Source: Nitrospirota bacterium | GTDB taxonomy: Bacteria; Nitrospirota; JACRHJ01 | Length of the DNA stretch: 64,000 nt | NCBI GenBank assembly: GCA_016212105.1 | Contig: JACRHJ010000015.1 | Coordinates: forward strand, 62,001-126,000 | Direction: 5' to 3' | Part shown: piece after piece, positions 41,634-50,921 of the stretch | Layout: each line of letters begins with the position of its first letter | Position numbering within the stretch: the first letter of the stretch is position 1 | Program-made: the position numbers and the translations under genes | The notes under the pieces: model-generated | What the model saw: only the letters and a program-made list of their open reading frames with translations | Databases searched by the model: none | What the model was told of the DNA's origin: nothing

Positions 41634-42990
41634 AGCTCCCGCTGACCGATACCGGCCTGAGAAGTATCGACGGCGCACCGATGCCGCCCACCATCCTGAG
41701 GTCGTCGCCGACGGCGTCCACTTCCGAGAACATCGTCAGGACGTTGCCCGAGATGGCCGCCTCCCGAACCGGGTGCGAGACTTTGCCCCCGTCAATCCAT
41801 AACCCGGACACGCCTACGGAGAAGTCGCCGGAGATCGGGTTCGCGGTGTGCATCCCGAGTACCTCTTTTACCAGCAGCCCCGACTTGACCGACGCTATCA
41901 GGTCTTTCGGAGACACGTCCCCGTTCTTTATGTACAGGTTGGTGGACCCTACGCCCGGCAGGGAGCGGAAGCCGCCGCGCGAGCCGTTGCCGGTGGATGT
42001 GCAACCGGCCTTCTTCGCCGTGTACGCGTTGTGCAGGAAACCCTCCAACCGGCCCTCGACCATGAGCGGCGTCGTCCGGGACGGCATGCCCTCGTCGTCG
42101 AACGCGCGCGAGCCCGCGCCGCCCGGCAGGAGCGCGTCGTCGAGTATCGTTATGAGAGGCGAGCAGACCACCTTGCCGAGCCTGTCCGCGAACATCGACT
42201 TGCCCTTCTGGAGCGACTCCGCCGAGAACGAGCCCGCGAGGACGCCGAGGAACTCGGACGCTACTATGTTGTCGAGCATCACCGGGAACATGCCTGACGC
42301 GGCTTTTTTCGCGCCGAGGAGCTGGACGGCGGCCTCCGCCGCGCGCCTGCCGACCAGCGCGAAATCTATCTCGCCCGCGCGCCTCCTGTAGTCGAAGTCG
42401 TAGCCCATCTGGGACTCGCCGGACTCTTCCGCGACCGCCATGATGCCGCACGAGAAGTACGTCCCGCGCGAGGCGACCCGAACGCCTGTCGAGCTGACCA
42501 GCGCCCAGCGGCCCTCCGAGAAAGACGCGGACGACTTCCTGACCTTCGTCACGCGCGGGTCGAAGTCGAGCGCGGCCTTCTCGATGGCCATGGCGCGCTC
42601 AATCTTGTCGCGTTCCGTGATGGCGGTTATGGTCTCGTCGTATTCCGCGAAGTCCGGGTACGGGCCTTCCGGCGGATCCGGGATCGTGTTGAACTCGTCC
42701 GGCTCCGAGCTTGCCGCGTTCTCGGCGGCCTTCTTCGCAGCCTCAACAGCCGCGTCCGCCGAGCCTGTCGAGTAGGCGAAACCCATCCTGCCGTCCGGGC
42801 GAAGGACGCGCACTCCGACGCCCCAGGTCGCGGCCTCCTCGAACGCGTCGAGCTTCTGCTCCCTGACCTCCACGCGCGTCGAGGACGAGGCCCGGACGTA
42901 CACGTCGAAGGCGAGTCCCTTGCCAGTGAGCGCTCCAGCGGCCTTGTCGGCCGTTTCCAGCAGTTCCTCTACTCTCAATTTATCTGGCAT
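41632..42990 (-). CDS. pmbA: TldD/PmbA-family protein (PmbA/TldE type)
   Basis: The 452-residue protein has the PmbA/TldE fold: an N-terminal domain with VYVRASSSTRVEVREQKLDAFE and [18 protein letters not shown], and a C-terminal domain with VMLDNIVASEFLGVLAGSFSAE, FDDEGMPSRTTPLMVEGRLE, GNGSRGGFRSLPGVGSTNLY and ISGDFSVGVSGLWI. PmbA pairs with TldD as a zinc protease that processes modified peptides and CcdA antitoxin. The zinc HEXXXH motif lies in TldD; no tldD is here, so the partner is elsewhere. It is read leftward, four bases after queD. Confidence 0.93.
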   Translation of the reverse strand: MPDKLRVEELLETADKAAGALTGKGLAFDVYVRASSSTRVEVREQKLDAFEEAATWGVGVRVLRPDGRMGFAYSTGSADAAVEAAKKAAENAASSEPDEFNTIPDPPEGPYPDFAEYDETITAITERDKIERAMAIEKAALDFDPRVTKVRKSSASFSEGRWALVSSTGVRVASRGTYFSCGIMAVAEESGESQMGYDFDYRRRAGEIDFALVGRRAAEAAVQLLGAKKAASGMFPVMLDNIVASEFLGVLAGSFSAESLQKGKSMFADRLGKVVCSPLITILDDALLPGGAGSRAFDDEGMPSRTTPLMVEGRLEGFLHNAYTAKKAGCTSTGNGSRGGFRSLPGVGSTNLYIKNGDVSPKDLIASVKSGLLVKEVLGMHTANPISGDFSVGVSGLWIDGGKVSHPVREAAISGNVLTMFSEVDAVGDDLRMVGGIGAPSILLRPVSVSGS

Positions 42991-42993
42991 GGC

Positions 42994-43362
42994 CTACTCG
43001 TAGTAGCTGGCGCAGGCGTTGTCCGACTCGTACACCGTCACCATGGATACGGACAGGTAGTCGGTGTTGAGCTTCTTGGACAGGCCGTCGTATATCCACT
43101 TGGCGATGTTCTCGGACGACGGGTTTATCTCCGTGAACGGGAACACGTCGTTCACGAACGAGTGCTCAAGCTGGGCCAGGAACTCGTTTGTCGCGTCCTT
43201 CAGGTCCTTGAAGTCCATGACGAGGCCGATGTCGTTCAGGACCTCCGATACCACCGACACCTTGACCTTCCAGTTATGCCCGTGGAGCTTCTCGCACCTG
43301 CCCTGGTAGCCCCGGAGCTGGTGCGCGGCGGAAAATTTCGTCTCTATAGTAAGTTCGTACAA
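42994..43362 (-). CDS. queD: 6-carboxytetrahydropterin synthase QueD
   Basis: QueD catalyses the second step to queuosine. The 122-residue protein starts at TTG 43362 (LYELTIETKFSAAHQL), with GGAGG eight bases upstream; the 16-residue upstream extension lacks support. The catalytic and zinc residues look intact: His in SAAHQL, Cys in RCEKLHGHNW (with HGH), Asp/His in LEHSFVND, and Glu in TVYESDNACA. It is leftward and upstream of pmbA (three-base gap). Queuosine genes queC/queE are not in the window. Confidence 0.95.
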   Translation of the reverse strand: MYELTIETKFSAAHQLRGYQGRCEKLHGHNWKVKVSVVSEVLNDIGLVMDFKDLKDATNEFLAQLEHSFVNDVFPFTEINPSSENIAKWIYDGLSKKLNTDYLSVSMVTVYESDNACASYYE

Positions 43363-43471
43363 TTTATTACCTCCGTGGAGTAGCGTTAGAATCTTCTCAA
43401 TATATTTCAAATTGGGGGGTTAGTCAAGGTAATTGGGTATCTGACGGGGGAGTCTCCTGTCCCAGAAACAG

Positions 43472-43503
43472 AAATCCCCTCTCCGTTTCTGGAGAGGGGA
43501 TTT
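43472..43503. terminator. Bidirectional hairpin between the CHAP-propeller gene and queD
   Basis: AAATCCCCTCTCC / GGAGAGGGGATTT (43472-43484 and 43491-43503) is a perfect 13-bp stem with a GTTTCT loop. The A/T ends give T-runs on both strands (TTT). It lies just past the end of the leftward CHAP gene (43530). Confidence 0.6.
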
Positions 43504-43529
43504 CTTAACGGGTATTTTATAGTTTTCGT

Positions 43530-46187
43530 CTATTGGACCTTGAACGACTGCGATGTGTACAACGCGATGCCGCCGGCTGAGTTTTTGACCTGCACCTTGA
43601 TGTAGTTATATCCAACCTGCCCTACGCCGGGCGTCCAGTCCCAGGCGCCGGATGAGTTCCAGTCGCGCGCAACGACATACAACCCGCCGGTGTCCGGCCC
43701 CTTGCGCCAGTACTTGTACAGGTAGCTGCCCGTGCCGCCGGTGGCCGTCGCCGTCCAGGTGATAAGCGTGCCGTTTGGCTTCGGGCTTGCCGGGGATGGG
43801 CCGAAGCTCTGTATCGCCAGCGGCCCGGGGGTGACCTTGAAAGACGTATACGACTCCACAGGCAGGCCGCCGCTGGAGTTATTAACCTTCACCTTTATAT
43901 AGTTCGTGCCGACCTGCGTGGCTGTGGGCGTCCAGACCCAGCTATTCGAGACGTGCCAGTCGCGCTCCTTGACATAGAGGTAGCCGGTGTCCGGGCCTTT
44001 GCGGTAGTAGCAGTACTTGTAGCTGCCGCTGCCGCCTGACGCCGCCGTCGTCCAGGTGACCGGACTGCCAGCCACCTGTGGGCTCGCAGGTGTGGCCGTT
44101 ACACAGTCTATTGTAAGTGCCTTGTTTACCAATACCGTTACGCCCGCGCTTGGTGTTTCCATGTGTCCGAGCATGTCCGTTACGCGGCTCTTGAGGTTAC
44201 AAGTGGTGTTTGTCGGCATGCTCCAGAGGAAACTCCACGGGTTTGTGCCAGATGCGGTCTGCCACGTGGTTCCGGCGTCGGTCGAGACCTGGACGAAGGA
44301 GACGCCGTTGCTGGCTACCGATGTGCCGGAAACCGTGCACTGCGTACCGGTCAGCGTTGTGCCGGGGGCTGGGGCGGAGATGGAGGAGTAGGGGTCTGGG
44401 GCTGGGCCGAGTTTCATGACGAAGGGGTCCCAGTAACCCGAGCTTATATTTCCGTCAAGCATACCAGATGTTCTGCCTGCCACATACACATTGCCTGAAC
44501 CGTCCACGGAAACACCGCGAGCATCTTCAGATCCACTCGATCCCATCTGGTGCGTCCATTGTTTCACACCCGATGCGTTGTACTTGACCACGAAAATATC
44601 TTCAACGCCCGCACTGGTGTTCTCGTCAAGACCACCATCGGTATTACCCATCACGTAGACATTTCCCGAACCATCCACTGACACGCCATAAGCAGAGTCA
44701 GGGGAGGCAGTCCCAAGCTGGCGCGTCCACTGCCATTCTCCGCCGTTATTATATTTGACGACATAGGCGTCAGAAAGGGGGAGGTCCCCACCGCCACCTT
44801 CAGGAGTATAATTTTCGTCAAGCACGCCAAAGGTAGCACCTGCCGCATATACGTATCCAGAGTTATCCACAGCTACGCCATATGCCTCGTCATTTGCGCT
44901 TGTGCCAAGCTGTTTCTTCCATTGCAGCCCACCCTCGCTGTCGTACATGGCCACGAAAAGGTCAGTGCCGCCCGCATTGGTCCCGTACAGATTGCCATCG
45001 GTGAATCCTGCCACGTACACGTTGCCAGTTGTGTCTGCGGATACACCGTATGCATAGTCGTTATTGGCCGTTCCAAGCTGGCTAGTCCCCTTATATACTC
45101 CGAAGGTGTCGTACATTACGATGAAGATGTCAGCGCCGCCAGCGTTCGCTTTCCCATCAAGGCTGCCGTAGGTATGACCCGCCACATAGACGTTGCCGGA
45201 GGCGTCCACGGAAACGCACATAGCAGCCTCCGAAGTGCTCGTCCCCCTCTGACGAGTCCATTGCCTAACCCCGGCACTGTTGTATTTGATCACGAAGAGG
45301 TCACACCAGCCCGCGCTCGTTTGATCGTGCAAGCCACCCCAGGTAAAACCCGACACGTAAACGTCTCCTGAACCATCCACAGCCACGCCAGAAGCCCAAT
45401 CATCGGTGCTCGTACCGAACTGGCGTGTCCACTGCTTCACGCCGTCGGGACCGTATTTGACCACGAAGCAGTCAGAACGGCCCGCGTTAACGTACCCGTC
45501 GTCCAGTCTGCCCCAGGTAAGGCCTGCCGTATACACATTGCCGCTTGCATCCGTGGCAACCCCGGCAACCCTGGTATCCATCCAACTCCCGCTCATCTTT
45601 ATCTGCCTCGTCCAGAGGGTATTAATGCGGGGACGAAGCCAGCCGATAATAGAATACGAACCGCTGAAACCTTCCAGCGTATAGTTATTTCCATTGAAGA
45701 GGATAAAATGGTCTACATCTCTTGCGTCATTATTAAAATTCTGTTCTATGACGTGTATCCCATTAGCATCAACTGATTTTACGATCGCCACATGGCCAAC
45801 CGCGTCACCTACAGTATAGTTTGAACATACAATATCCCCGACTTCAGGAGGTGTCCCGTCTCCATTGCCATACGCGACAAGCCCCATGTCGGAGGCATGG
45901 GCAAAAAACGTTTCCGCATTGCCCGTATGCTTGGACGCAAGGTCAATGCCATAGTTCATGTAATAAAACCTTCTCACATACTCCACGCACTCCCATTTAA
46001 ACCCCATGTAGACACCACCAACCTCGCTATTGCCCCCGCTGTTGCTGGTATTGGAATACGCAATAACCCCGGCAAAATCGCCAAGCGGGACATCTTCTCC
46101 TGCCGCGAACGCGGTTGATACCGTCAACGACAATATCAAAAAACAAATCAGAAGGACGCGATTGAATAAGGTTCCGGCAGACGGCAT
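43530..46187 (-). CDS. Secreted CHAP amidase with SBBP beta-propeller and Ig-like modules
   Basis: The 885-residue protein has a signal peptide (VLLICFLILSLTVSTAFAAG, cleaved near residue 30). A CHAP domain follows (about residues 35-195) with catalytic Cys67 (KWECVEYVRR) and His132 (VGHVAIV). Nine or so SBBP propeller repeats come next (about 205-615), each like GTSTDDWASGVAVDGSGDVY. A spacer Ig-like segment follows (about 625-700). Two tandem C-terminal beta-modules (about 705-885) are marked by KGPDTGYLYV and KGPDTGGLYV, the same module as in the giant protein at 53,483. The start is set by GGAGG at 46196-46200; the frame upstream to 46316 is rejected. CHAP enzymes cut peptidoglycan or related amides; the combination suggests a surface hydrolase. 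Confidence 0.88.
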   Translation of the reverse strand: MPSAGTLFNRVLLICFLILSLTVSTAFAAGEDVPLGDFAGVIAYSNTSNSGGNSEVGGVYMGFKWECVEYVRRFYYMNYGIDLASKHTGNAETFFAHASDMGLVAYGNGDGTPPEVGDIVCSNYTVGDAVGHVAIVKSVDANGIHVIEQNFNNDARDVDHFILFNGNNYTLEGFSGSYSIIGWLRPRINTLWTRQIKMSGSWMDTRVAGVATDASGNVYTAGLTWGRLDDGYVNAGRSDCFVVKYGPDGVKQWTRQFGTSTDDWASGVAVDGSGDVYVSGFTWGGLHDQTSAGWCDLFVIKYNSAGVRQWTRQRGTSTSEAAMCVSVDASGNVYVAGHTYGSLDGKANAGGADIFIVMYDTFGVYKGTSQLGTANNDYAYGVSADTTGNVYVAGFTDGNLYGTNAGGTDLFVAMYDSEGGLQWKKQLGTSANDEAYGVAVDNSGYVYAAGATFGVLDENYTPEGGGGDLPLSDAYVVKYNNGGEWQWTRQLGTASPDSAYGVSVDGSGNVYVMGNTDGGLDENTSAGVEDIFVVKYNASGVKQWTHQMGSSGSEDARGVSVDGSGNVYVAGRTSGMLDGNISSGYWDPFVMKLGPAPDPYSSISAPAPGTTLTGTQCTVSGTSVASNGVSFVQVSTDAGTTWQTASGTNPWSFLWSMPTNTTCNLKSRVTDMLGHMETPSAGVTVLVNKALTIDCVTATPASPQVAGSPVTWTTAASGGSGSYKYCYYRKGPDTGYLYVKERDWHVSNSWVWTPTATQVGTNYIKVKVNNSSGGLPVESYTSFKVTPGPLAIQSFGPSPASPKPNGTLITWTATATGGTGSYLYKYWRKGPDTGGLYVVARDWNSSGAWDWTPGVGQVGYNYIKVQVKNSAGGIALYTSQSFKVQ

Positions 46188-46364
46188 GGCAGGGGCCTCC
46201 TTGTTGGCGGTCTTGCGGTAAGTAGTGCGGGGTTGATGGATAATTTCAGGTGGAACTTGTACGAACAAGGTAGTGCGGTTGCGATAGGACAGCATGAACA
46301 TATCATAACCACGCATAAATAATCAACACAAATATCACCCTCCTACTTCGCACGTAAAAATCCC

Positions 46365-46393
46365 TTGCATATCCCCCCCATTTATGTTATAAA
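46365..46393 (+). promoter_or_regulatory. rpsB promoter TTGCAT-17-TATAAA
   Basis: TTGCAT (46365-46370) and TATAAA (46388-46393) with 17-base spacing sit about 120 bases before rpsB. The rest of the 328-base gap between divergent genes has only the leader, with a G-rich stretch and no recognised motif. Confidence 0.7.
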
Positions 46394-46515
46394 TTCGAGG
46401 TTTCGGCATGGGGCCGGACAAATTCACACACCCGGGCGTCGCAGGGGGTGGTCTTTCGGGATTTCCGGGAGTCTTCCTGTATCCGGGTGGCGGAAAAAAC
46501 CATTGGAGGTGTAGA

Positions 46516-47319
46516 ATGTCTGTTATTACGATGAAGGAACTGCTGGAGGCCGGCGTGCACTTCGGCCACCAGGCGAAGAGATGGAACCCCAAGATGAAGA
46601 AGTTCATCTTCGGCGAGAGAAACGGCATACACATAGTAGACCTTCAGAAGACGCTGAGGAAGTTCAAGGACGCATACAGCTTCGTATCCGACGTCGCGGC
46701 GGAGGGCAAGCCGGTCCTGTTCGTCGGCACGAAGAAGCAGGCGCAGGACTCGATACAGGAAGAGTCCGCCCGCTGCGGCATGTACTACGTCAACCAGCGC
46801 TGGCTGGGCGGCATGCTGACGAACTTCGAGACGGTAAAGAAGGGCATCGAGAAGCTCAGGAAGCTCGAGCGCATGAAGGTCGACGGCACATACGACAAGA
46901 TAACCAAGAAAGAGGTCTCCGTCCTCGAGAAGAGGCGCACCCAGCTCGAGAAGGAACTGGGCGGCATAAAGGACATGGGCGGGCTCCCCGGCGCGGTATT
47001 CATCGTCGACCCGCGCAAGGAGCACATCGCCGTCATGGAGGCGAGGCGCCTCGGCGTACCGGTGGTCGGCATAGTGGACACCAACTGCGACCCGGACGTC
47101 ATAGACTACGTCATACCGGGCAACGACGACGCCATACGCGCCATCAGGCTGATGGCCGCCAAGATGGCCGACGCGGTCCTCGAAGGCAAGCAGAGGCGCC
47201 AGGACAGGGTCGAGGGCAAGCAGGCCGCCGCGATGGCGAAGGGCGAGGAAGCGACAGGCGAGAAGCCGGACTTCTCCGTCACCGCCTCCGACGTCGCCGC
47301 CATGGAAGGCCAGGCCTAA
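46516..47319 (+). CDS. rpsB: 30S ribosomal protein S2
   Basis: The 267-residue protein has [20 protein letters not shown] at the start, [71 protein letters not shown] and [17 protein letters not shown]. The C-terminal 35 residues are a charged tail. The ATG at 46516 has GGAGG seven bases upstream; the longer frame from 46408 lies in the leader. It heads the rpsB-tsf-pyrH-frr operon, which is split here by repeats. Confidence 0.98.
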   Translation: MSVITMKELLEAGVHFGHQAKRWNPKMKKFIFGERNGIHIVDLQKTLRKFKDAYSFVSDVAAEGKPVLFVGTKKQAQDSIQEESARCGMYYVNQRWLGGMLTNFETVKKGIEKLRKLERMKVDGTYDKITKKEVSVLEKRRTQLEKELGGIKDMGGLPGAVFIVDPRKEHIAVMEARRLGVPVVGIVDTNCDPDVIDYVIPGNDDAIRAIRLMAAKMADAVLEGKQRRQDRVEGKQAAAMAKGEEATGEKPDFSVTASDVAAMEGQA

Positions 47320-47333
47320 CAGCGAAGGTTTAT

Positions 47334-47437
47334 GTAGGGGCGGGTCCCCGTGCCCGCCCTGCTTTTAATATGTAGGGGCCGACCCGCGTGTCGGCCCTTC
47401 CTGAAAAAACGCCCGATGAATCGGGCAGCTACAACTT
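47334..47437. repeat. Repeats between rpsB and tsf
   Basis: Three hairpins in a 174-base gap: GGGGCGGGTCCCCGTGCCCGCCC (47336-47360), GGGGCCGACCCGCGTGTCGGCCC (47373-47397) and GCCCGATGAATCGGGC (47411-47426), the last also in the 4,817 array. Confidence 0.85.
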
Positions 47438-47493
47438 AAACAACGTGGTCGCGCGAACATGCGCCGCGTGAAATATACGGAGGTTCAAGGGTA

Positions 47494-48156
47494 ATGGCAA
47501 TTTCCGCTACAGACGTCAAGGAGTTGAGGGAGAAGACCGGCGCGGGCATGATGGACTGCAAGAAGGCCCTGACCGAGTGCGACGGCGACATGGAGAAGGC
47601 GATCGACCACCTCAGGAAGAAGGGCCTCGCCGCCGCCGCCAAGAAGGCGGACAGGATAGCCTCCGAGGGCATGGTCGGCTCCTACATACACGCGGGCGGC
47701 AAGATAGGCGTCCTGTTGGAGGTCAACTGCGAGACCGACTTCGTCGCCAAGACGGACGAGTTCCAGGAGCTGGTCAAGGACATCTGCATGCACATCGCCG
47801 CCGCGAGCCCGCTCTGCGTCAGGCGCGAGGAGGTCCCCGCCGACCTGCTCGAGCGCGAGAAGGAGATATACAAGGACCAGGCCAGGCAGTCCGGCAAGCC
47901 GGAGGCCATCCTCGAAAAGATAATCGAGGGCAAGGTCGAGAAGTACTTCGGCGACGTATGCCTGCTCGACCAGGTCTTCGTCAAGGACCCCGAGGGCAAG
48001 AAGAAGATCAAGGACCTCATCACCGAGAAGGTCGCGAAGATAGGCGAGAACATATCCATACGCCGGTTCGCACGCTACCAGCTCGGCGAGGGCCTGGAGA
48101 AGAAGTCCTGCGACCTCGCGGCCGAAGTCGCGGCCCAGCTCGAAGCGAGCAAGTAG
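47494..48156 (+). CDS. tsf: Elongation factor Ts
   Basis: EF-Ts exchanges GDP for GTP on EF-Tu. The 220-residue protein opens [20 protein letters not shown], then [20 protein letters not shown]. It has the EF-Tu-contacting segments [20 protein letters not shown] and [16 protein letters not shown], and [15 protein letters not shown] toward the end. At 220 residues it is the short form (no long C-terminal coiled-coil module). It is preceded by GGAGG (about 47,480). Confidence 0.97.
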   Translation: MAISATDVKELREKTGAGMMDCKKALTECDGDMEKAIDHLRKKGLAAAAKKADRIASEGMVGSYIHAGGKIGVLLEVNCETDFVAKTDEFQELVKDICMHIAAASPLCVRREEVPADLLEREKEIYKDQARQSGKPEAILEKIIEGKVEKYFGDVCLLDQVFVKDPEGKKKIKDLITEKVAKIGENISIRRFARYQLGEGLEKKSCDLAAEVAAQLEASK

Positions 48157-48164
48157 CATTCTTC

Positions 48165-48405
48165 TGTCATTCCCGCCCCGGCTTTAGACATACCGGGGTA
48201 AACTCCAGCGGGAATCCAGCGACTTTGCTTGTCATTCTGAGCGAAGCGAAGAATCCGCCTGTATCTGATATTGTAGGGGCGCAGTTTACTGCGCCCGCAC
48301 CATCAGAGAATTATAAGTCAAAGGTGGGTCCCTCCACTTCGGTCGGGACGACAAACCAACATCAAAGACGAAAAGCGGCCGGCACACCCGCCGGCCACAT
48401 GCATA
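48165..48405. repeat. Repeat cluster between tsf and pyrH
   Basis: It contains a TTCCCGC-type hairpin with the ATACCGGGGTAAACTCC insert (48165-48217, near-identical in plan to 19,337), TGTCATTCTGAGCGAAGCGAAG (48231-48253) and GGGGCGCAGTTTACTGCGCCC (48276-48296). GGTCCCTCCACTTCGGTCGGGA (about 48,328-48,349) and CGGCCGGCACACCCGCCGGCC (about 48,375-48,397) follow. The last ends shortly before the pyrH start. There is no gene. Confidence 0.85.
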
Positions 48406-48431
48406 AAACCAGTCATGGAGACGAGGCCGCC

Positions 48432-49151
48432 GTGCCGACAAAGTACAAGCGTATACTCCTGAAACTCTCCGGCGAGGCCCTGATGGGGTCGCAGGCATAC
48501 GGCATAGACCCCGCAGTGGTGGAGGAGGTCTCGCGCGAGGTCGCAGAGGTCGCAAAAAGCGGAGTCGAGCTTGCCGTCGTCATCGGCGGCGGCAACATCT
48601 TCCGGGGCATCGCCGCGAGCGCCAAGGGCATGGAGCGGGCGTCCGCCGACTACATGGGGATGCTTGCCACGGTGCTTAACGCGCTCGCCCTCCAGAACTC
48701 GCTCGAAAAGATGGGCGTGCCCACGAGGGTGCTGTCGGCAATTGAGATGAAGGAGCTTGCCGAGGCGTACATCAGGCGCCGCGCGGTAAGGCACCTGGAA
48801 AAAAAGCGCGTCGTAATATTCGCCGCCGGTACCGGCAACCCGTACTTCACGACGGACACCGCCGCCGCGCTCCGCGCGATGGAGATAGGCGCCGAGGTCA
48901 TCATGAAGGCGACCAAGGTGGACGGCGTGTACAGCGCGGACCCCATGAAGGACAAGACCGCGACGAAGTTCGACGAGCTGAGCTACATCGAGGTACTGCA
49001 GAAGGGGCTGAAGGTCATGGACGCGACCGCCATCTCGCTCTGCATGGACAACGACCTGCCAATCATAGTGTTCAACCTTACGAGCCCCGGCAACATAAAG
49101 AAGGTAGTCGCCGGGAAGAAGGTCGGCACGATAGTGAGGGGGAAGAAATGA
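48432..49151 (+). CDS. pyrH: UMP kinase
   Basis: PyrH phosphorylates UMP to UDP. Starting at GTG 48432 the 239-residue protein begins [18 protein letters not shown], the standard N-terminus. It then shows [52 protein letters not shown], and [25 protein letters not shown] site lies five bases upstream. An in-frame ATG at 48399 falls within the repeat hairpin and would add only 11 residues of poor character, so I reject it. Its last four bases overlap the frr start (ATGA), indicating coupling. Confidence 0.95.
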   Translation: MPTKYKRILLKLSGEALMGSQAYGIDPAVVEEVSREVAEVAKSGVELAVVIGGGNIFRGIAASAKGMERASADYMGMLATVLNALALQNSLEKMGVPTRVLSAIEMKELAEAYIRRRAVRHLEKKRVVIFAAGTGNPYFTTDTAAALRAMEIGAEVIMKATKVDGVYSADPMKDKTATKFDELSYIEVLQKGLKVMDATAISLCMDNDLPIIVFNLTSPGNIKKVVAGKKVGTIVRGKK

Positions 49152-49705
49152 TACCTGAGGTGAAGCACAAGACCGAGGACCGCATGAACGCGGTCATGAC
49201 GTCGCTGAAGCACGAGTTCTCCACCATACGCACGGGCCGCGCATCGCTTTCCCTTGTCGACGACGTGATGGTGGACTACTACGGGACGCCGTCGCCGCTC
49301 AACCAGGTGGCGACGCTTTCGCTCCCGGACGGGCGCACCATCGCCATCGCGCCATGGGAGTCCAAGATGATCGGCCCCATAGAGAAGGCGCTCCAGAAGT
49401 CCGACCTCGGCATCAACCCGATAAACGACGGCAAGCTGATAAGGCTCATCATGCAGCCCCTCACCGAGGAGCGCAGGAAGGAGCTGGTAAAGAAGGCCAA
49501 GAAGATGTCTGAGGATGCCAAGGTCGCTATAAGGAACGCGCGCCGCGACTCCAACGAGACCCTCAAGAAGGCGGAGAAGGACAAGGCCATCACCGAGGAC
49601 GACCTGATGAAGGGCGAGCAGGAGGTCCAGAAGATGACCGACGAGTTCATCAAGAGGGTGGACGATGCGCTCGTGCACAAAGAGAAAGAGATAATGGAGG
49701 TCTAA
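49148..49705 (+). CDS. frr: Ribosome recycling factor
   Basis: RRF splits post-termination ribosomes with EF-G. The 185-residue protein has the long-helix domain ([40 protein letters not shown]), the compact domain (about residues 31-105, [18 protein letters not shown]) and the C-terminal helices with [20 protein letters not shown]. Size is exact for the family. It overlaps pyrH by four bases. Confidence 0.98.
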   Translation: MIPEVKHKTEDRMNAVMTSLKHEFSTIRTGRASLSLVDDVMVDYYGTPSPLNQVATLSLPDGRTIAIAPWESKMIGPIEKALQKSDLGINPINDGKLIRLIMQPLTEERRKELVKKAKKMSEDAKVAIRNARRDSNETLKKAEKDKAITEDDLMKGEQEVQKMTDEFIKRVDDALVHKEKEIMEV

Positions 49706-49713
49706 GGGAAACC

Positions 49714-49884
49714 GTGGCCTATGTTATTTTGCAGGACGCGTGCATCGCGTGCGGGACGTGCAGGGAAGAGTGCCCGAGCGCGGCGGTTGTCGAGTCCGCG
49801 GGCAAGTTCCGCATTACGGACGAATGCATCGAGTGCGCGGCCTGTCTTGAGTCCTGCCCCTCCGGGGCGGTGATAGACGGCTGA
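49714..49884 (+). CDS. Tiny 2[4Fe-4S] ferredoxin
   Basis: GTG at 49714, nine bases after frr, starts a 56-residue protein. Two complete ferredoxin clusters are visible: DACIACGTCREECPSAAV (Cys 10, 13, 16, 20) and DECIECAACLESCPSGAV (Cys 38, 41, 44, 48), giving two CX2CX2CX3CP motifs for [4Fe-4S] clusters. It has AAGGGAA upstream rather than a strong SD. It would carry electrons at low potential in the cytoplasm. Genomes of this type usually have uppS, cdsA or dxr here, so its place behind frr is unusual. Its partner is unknown. Confidence 0.88.
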   Translation: MAYVILQDACIACGTCREECPSAAVVESAGKFRITDECIECAACLESCPSGAVIDG

Positions 49885-49905
49885 GCCGGGATATATTGCA
49901 CGGAA

Positions 49906-49935
49906 GGCGGGCGCGGATGCGTCCGCCTTTTTTTT
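49906..49935 (+). terminator. Strong intrinsic terminator closing the rpsB-to-ferredoxin run
   Basis: A nine-bp stem (one G-T pair) GGCGGGCGC / GCGTCCGCC with GGAT loop (49906-49927) is followed by TTTTTTTT. Confidence 0.92.
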
Positions 49936-50061
49936 GCGGCCGTGGCATGCGGCACACGGCGTAATAACTTAGTCGCGTGCCACAAAACCCTTGAATATTA
50001 TACGTGATTATGCAAGAATTAAACCGGTATTCAGACTATCATTCCACCCGGACCAAGCACC

Positions 50062-50697
50062 ATGCCAGATAAGGACAGACAGGCGACCGGCGCGTCATCC
50101 ACGGAGCAGCTCGTGGCCGAGAACACATCGCTTCGCACCAAGCTGGACGCCCTGACGCTCAAGCTCGAAGAGAAACAGGCTGAACTCGACGCGGCGAAGG
50201 CGGAGATAGACCGCCTGATGGACACAGACCCCCTGACCGGCCTGTTCAACAGGAAGGCGTTCATGGAGGAGCTGGTAAGGGCCGTCTCCTTCGCGAGGAG
50301 GAGCAACCTGCCCCTGACCGTCCTCATGGGCGATATGGACAACTTCAAGTTCATCCTCGACACATACGGACACGAGATCCGGGACAAGGTCCTGGTCGCC
50401 TTCGCCGGGATAATGAACAAGCACACCCGCACGGAGGACATAGCGGCGCGTTTCAGCGGCGACGAGTTCCTGCTCATACTGCCGAACACGGCGATGGAGC
50501 AGGCGATGTTCTGCGCCGAGCGGCTGTGGGAGGGGATGAACACTCTCTCCATAGAGGGCGTCTCGGCCAGGCTCGCGGCCAGCTTCGGCCTCACGGAACT
50601 TCGGCCCGAAGACGACGTGAAGGCGCTCATGAAGAGGGCGGACGAGGCGCTGTTCAAGGCAAAGACCGCCTGGCCCAGGCATATCGCTACGCTGTAA
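50062..50697 (+). CDS. Stand-alone GGDEF protein, probable diguanylate cyclase
   Basis: The 211-residue protein has an N-terminal coiled coil (about residues 16-52) and a GGDEF domain (about 55-205) with DTDPLTGLFNRKAFMEEL and the active-site motif as SGDEF (RFSGDEFLLI). The first glycine replaced by serine is seen in many active cyclases. The usual allosteric RXXD is not evident. It is read from ATG 50062 after the terminator, so it has its own promoter. It may feed the c-di-GMP system that the HD-GYP protein breaks down. Confidence 0.9.
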   Translation: MPDKDRQATGASSTEQLVAENTSLRTKLDALTLKLEEKQAELDAAKAEIDRLMDTDPLTGLFNRKAFMEELVRAVSFARRSNLPLTVLMGDMDNFKFILDTYGHEIRDKVLVAFAGIMNKHTRTEDIAARFSGDEFLLILPNTAMEQAMFCAERLWEGMNTLSIEGVSARLAASFGLTELRPEDDVKALMKRADEALFKAKTAWPRHIATL

Positions 50698-50724
50698 ACA
50701 ATACGGCTCTGTTTTCTGTTTTAG

Positions 50725-50862
50725 GTAGGGGCCGACCCGTGTGTCGGCCCTTTCTTGGTCTCTCTTGTCGTCCTGAGCGAAGTTGAAGGACCCACCTTTG
50801 ACTTTCGAATTTATACAATAAAATTCAACTGTGGATTCTTCACTTCGTTCAGAATGACAACC
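50725..50862. repeat. Repeats between the GGDEF and GH57 genes
   Basis: GGGGCCGACCCGTGTGTCGGCCC (50728-50750) is followed by TCGTCCTGAGCGAAGTTGAA..GGACCCACCT (50766-50804) and by the facing GATTCTTCACTTCGTTCAGAATGACA (50833-50859). The middle unit is a rearranged form of the GTCATTCTGAG and GGTCCCTCC families. No gene lies in the 224-base gap. Confidence 0.75.
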
Positions 50863-50921
50863 TGGGACAGCAGGGCTGACACTCGCTTTACTTGGTACGA
50901 CCTCCACACAGACCGAGCACC

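Noticed and set aside
47577-48431. Fusion of the pyrH frame with an upstream extension through the tsf region
   Set aside because: The extension is out-of-frame tsf DNA and repeats, rich in Arg/Gly; pyrH proper begins at 48432 with the family N-terminus.
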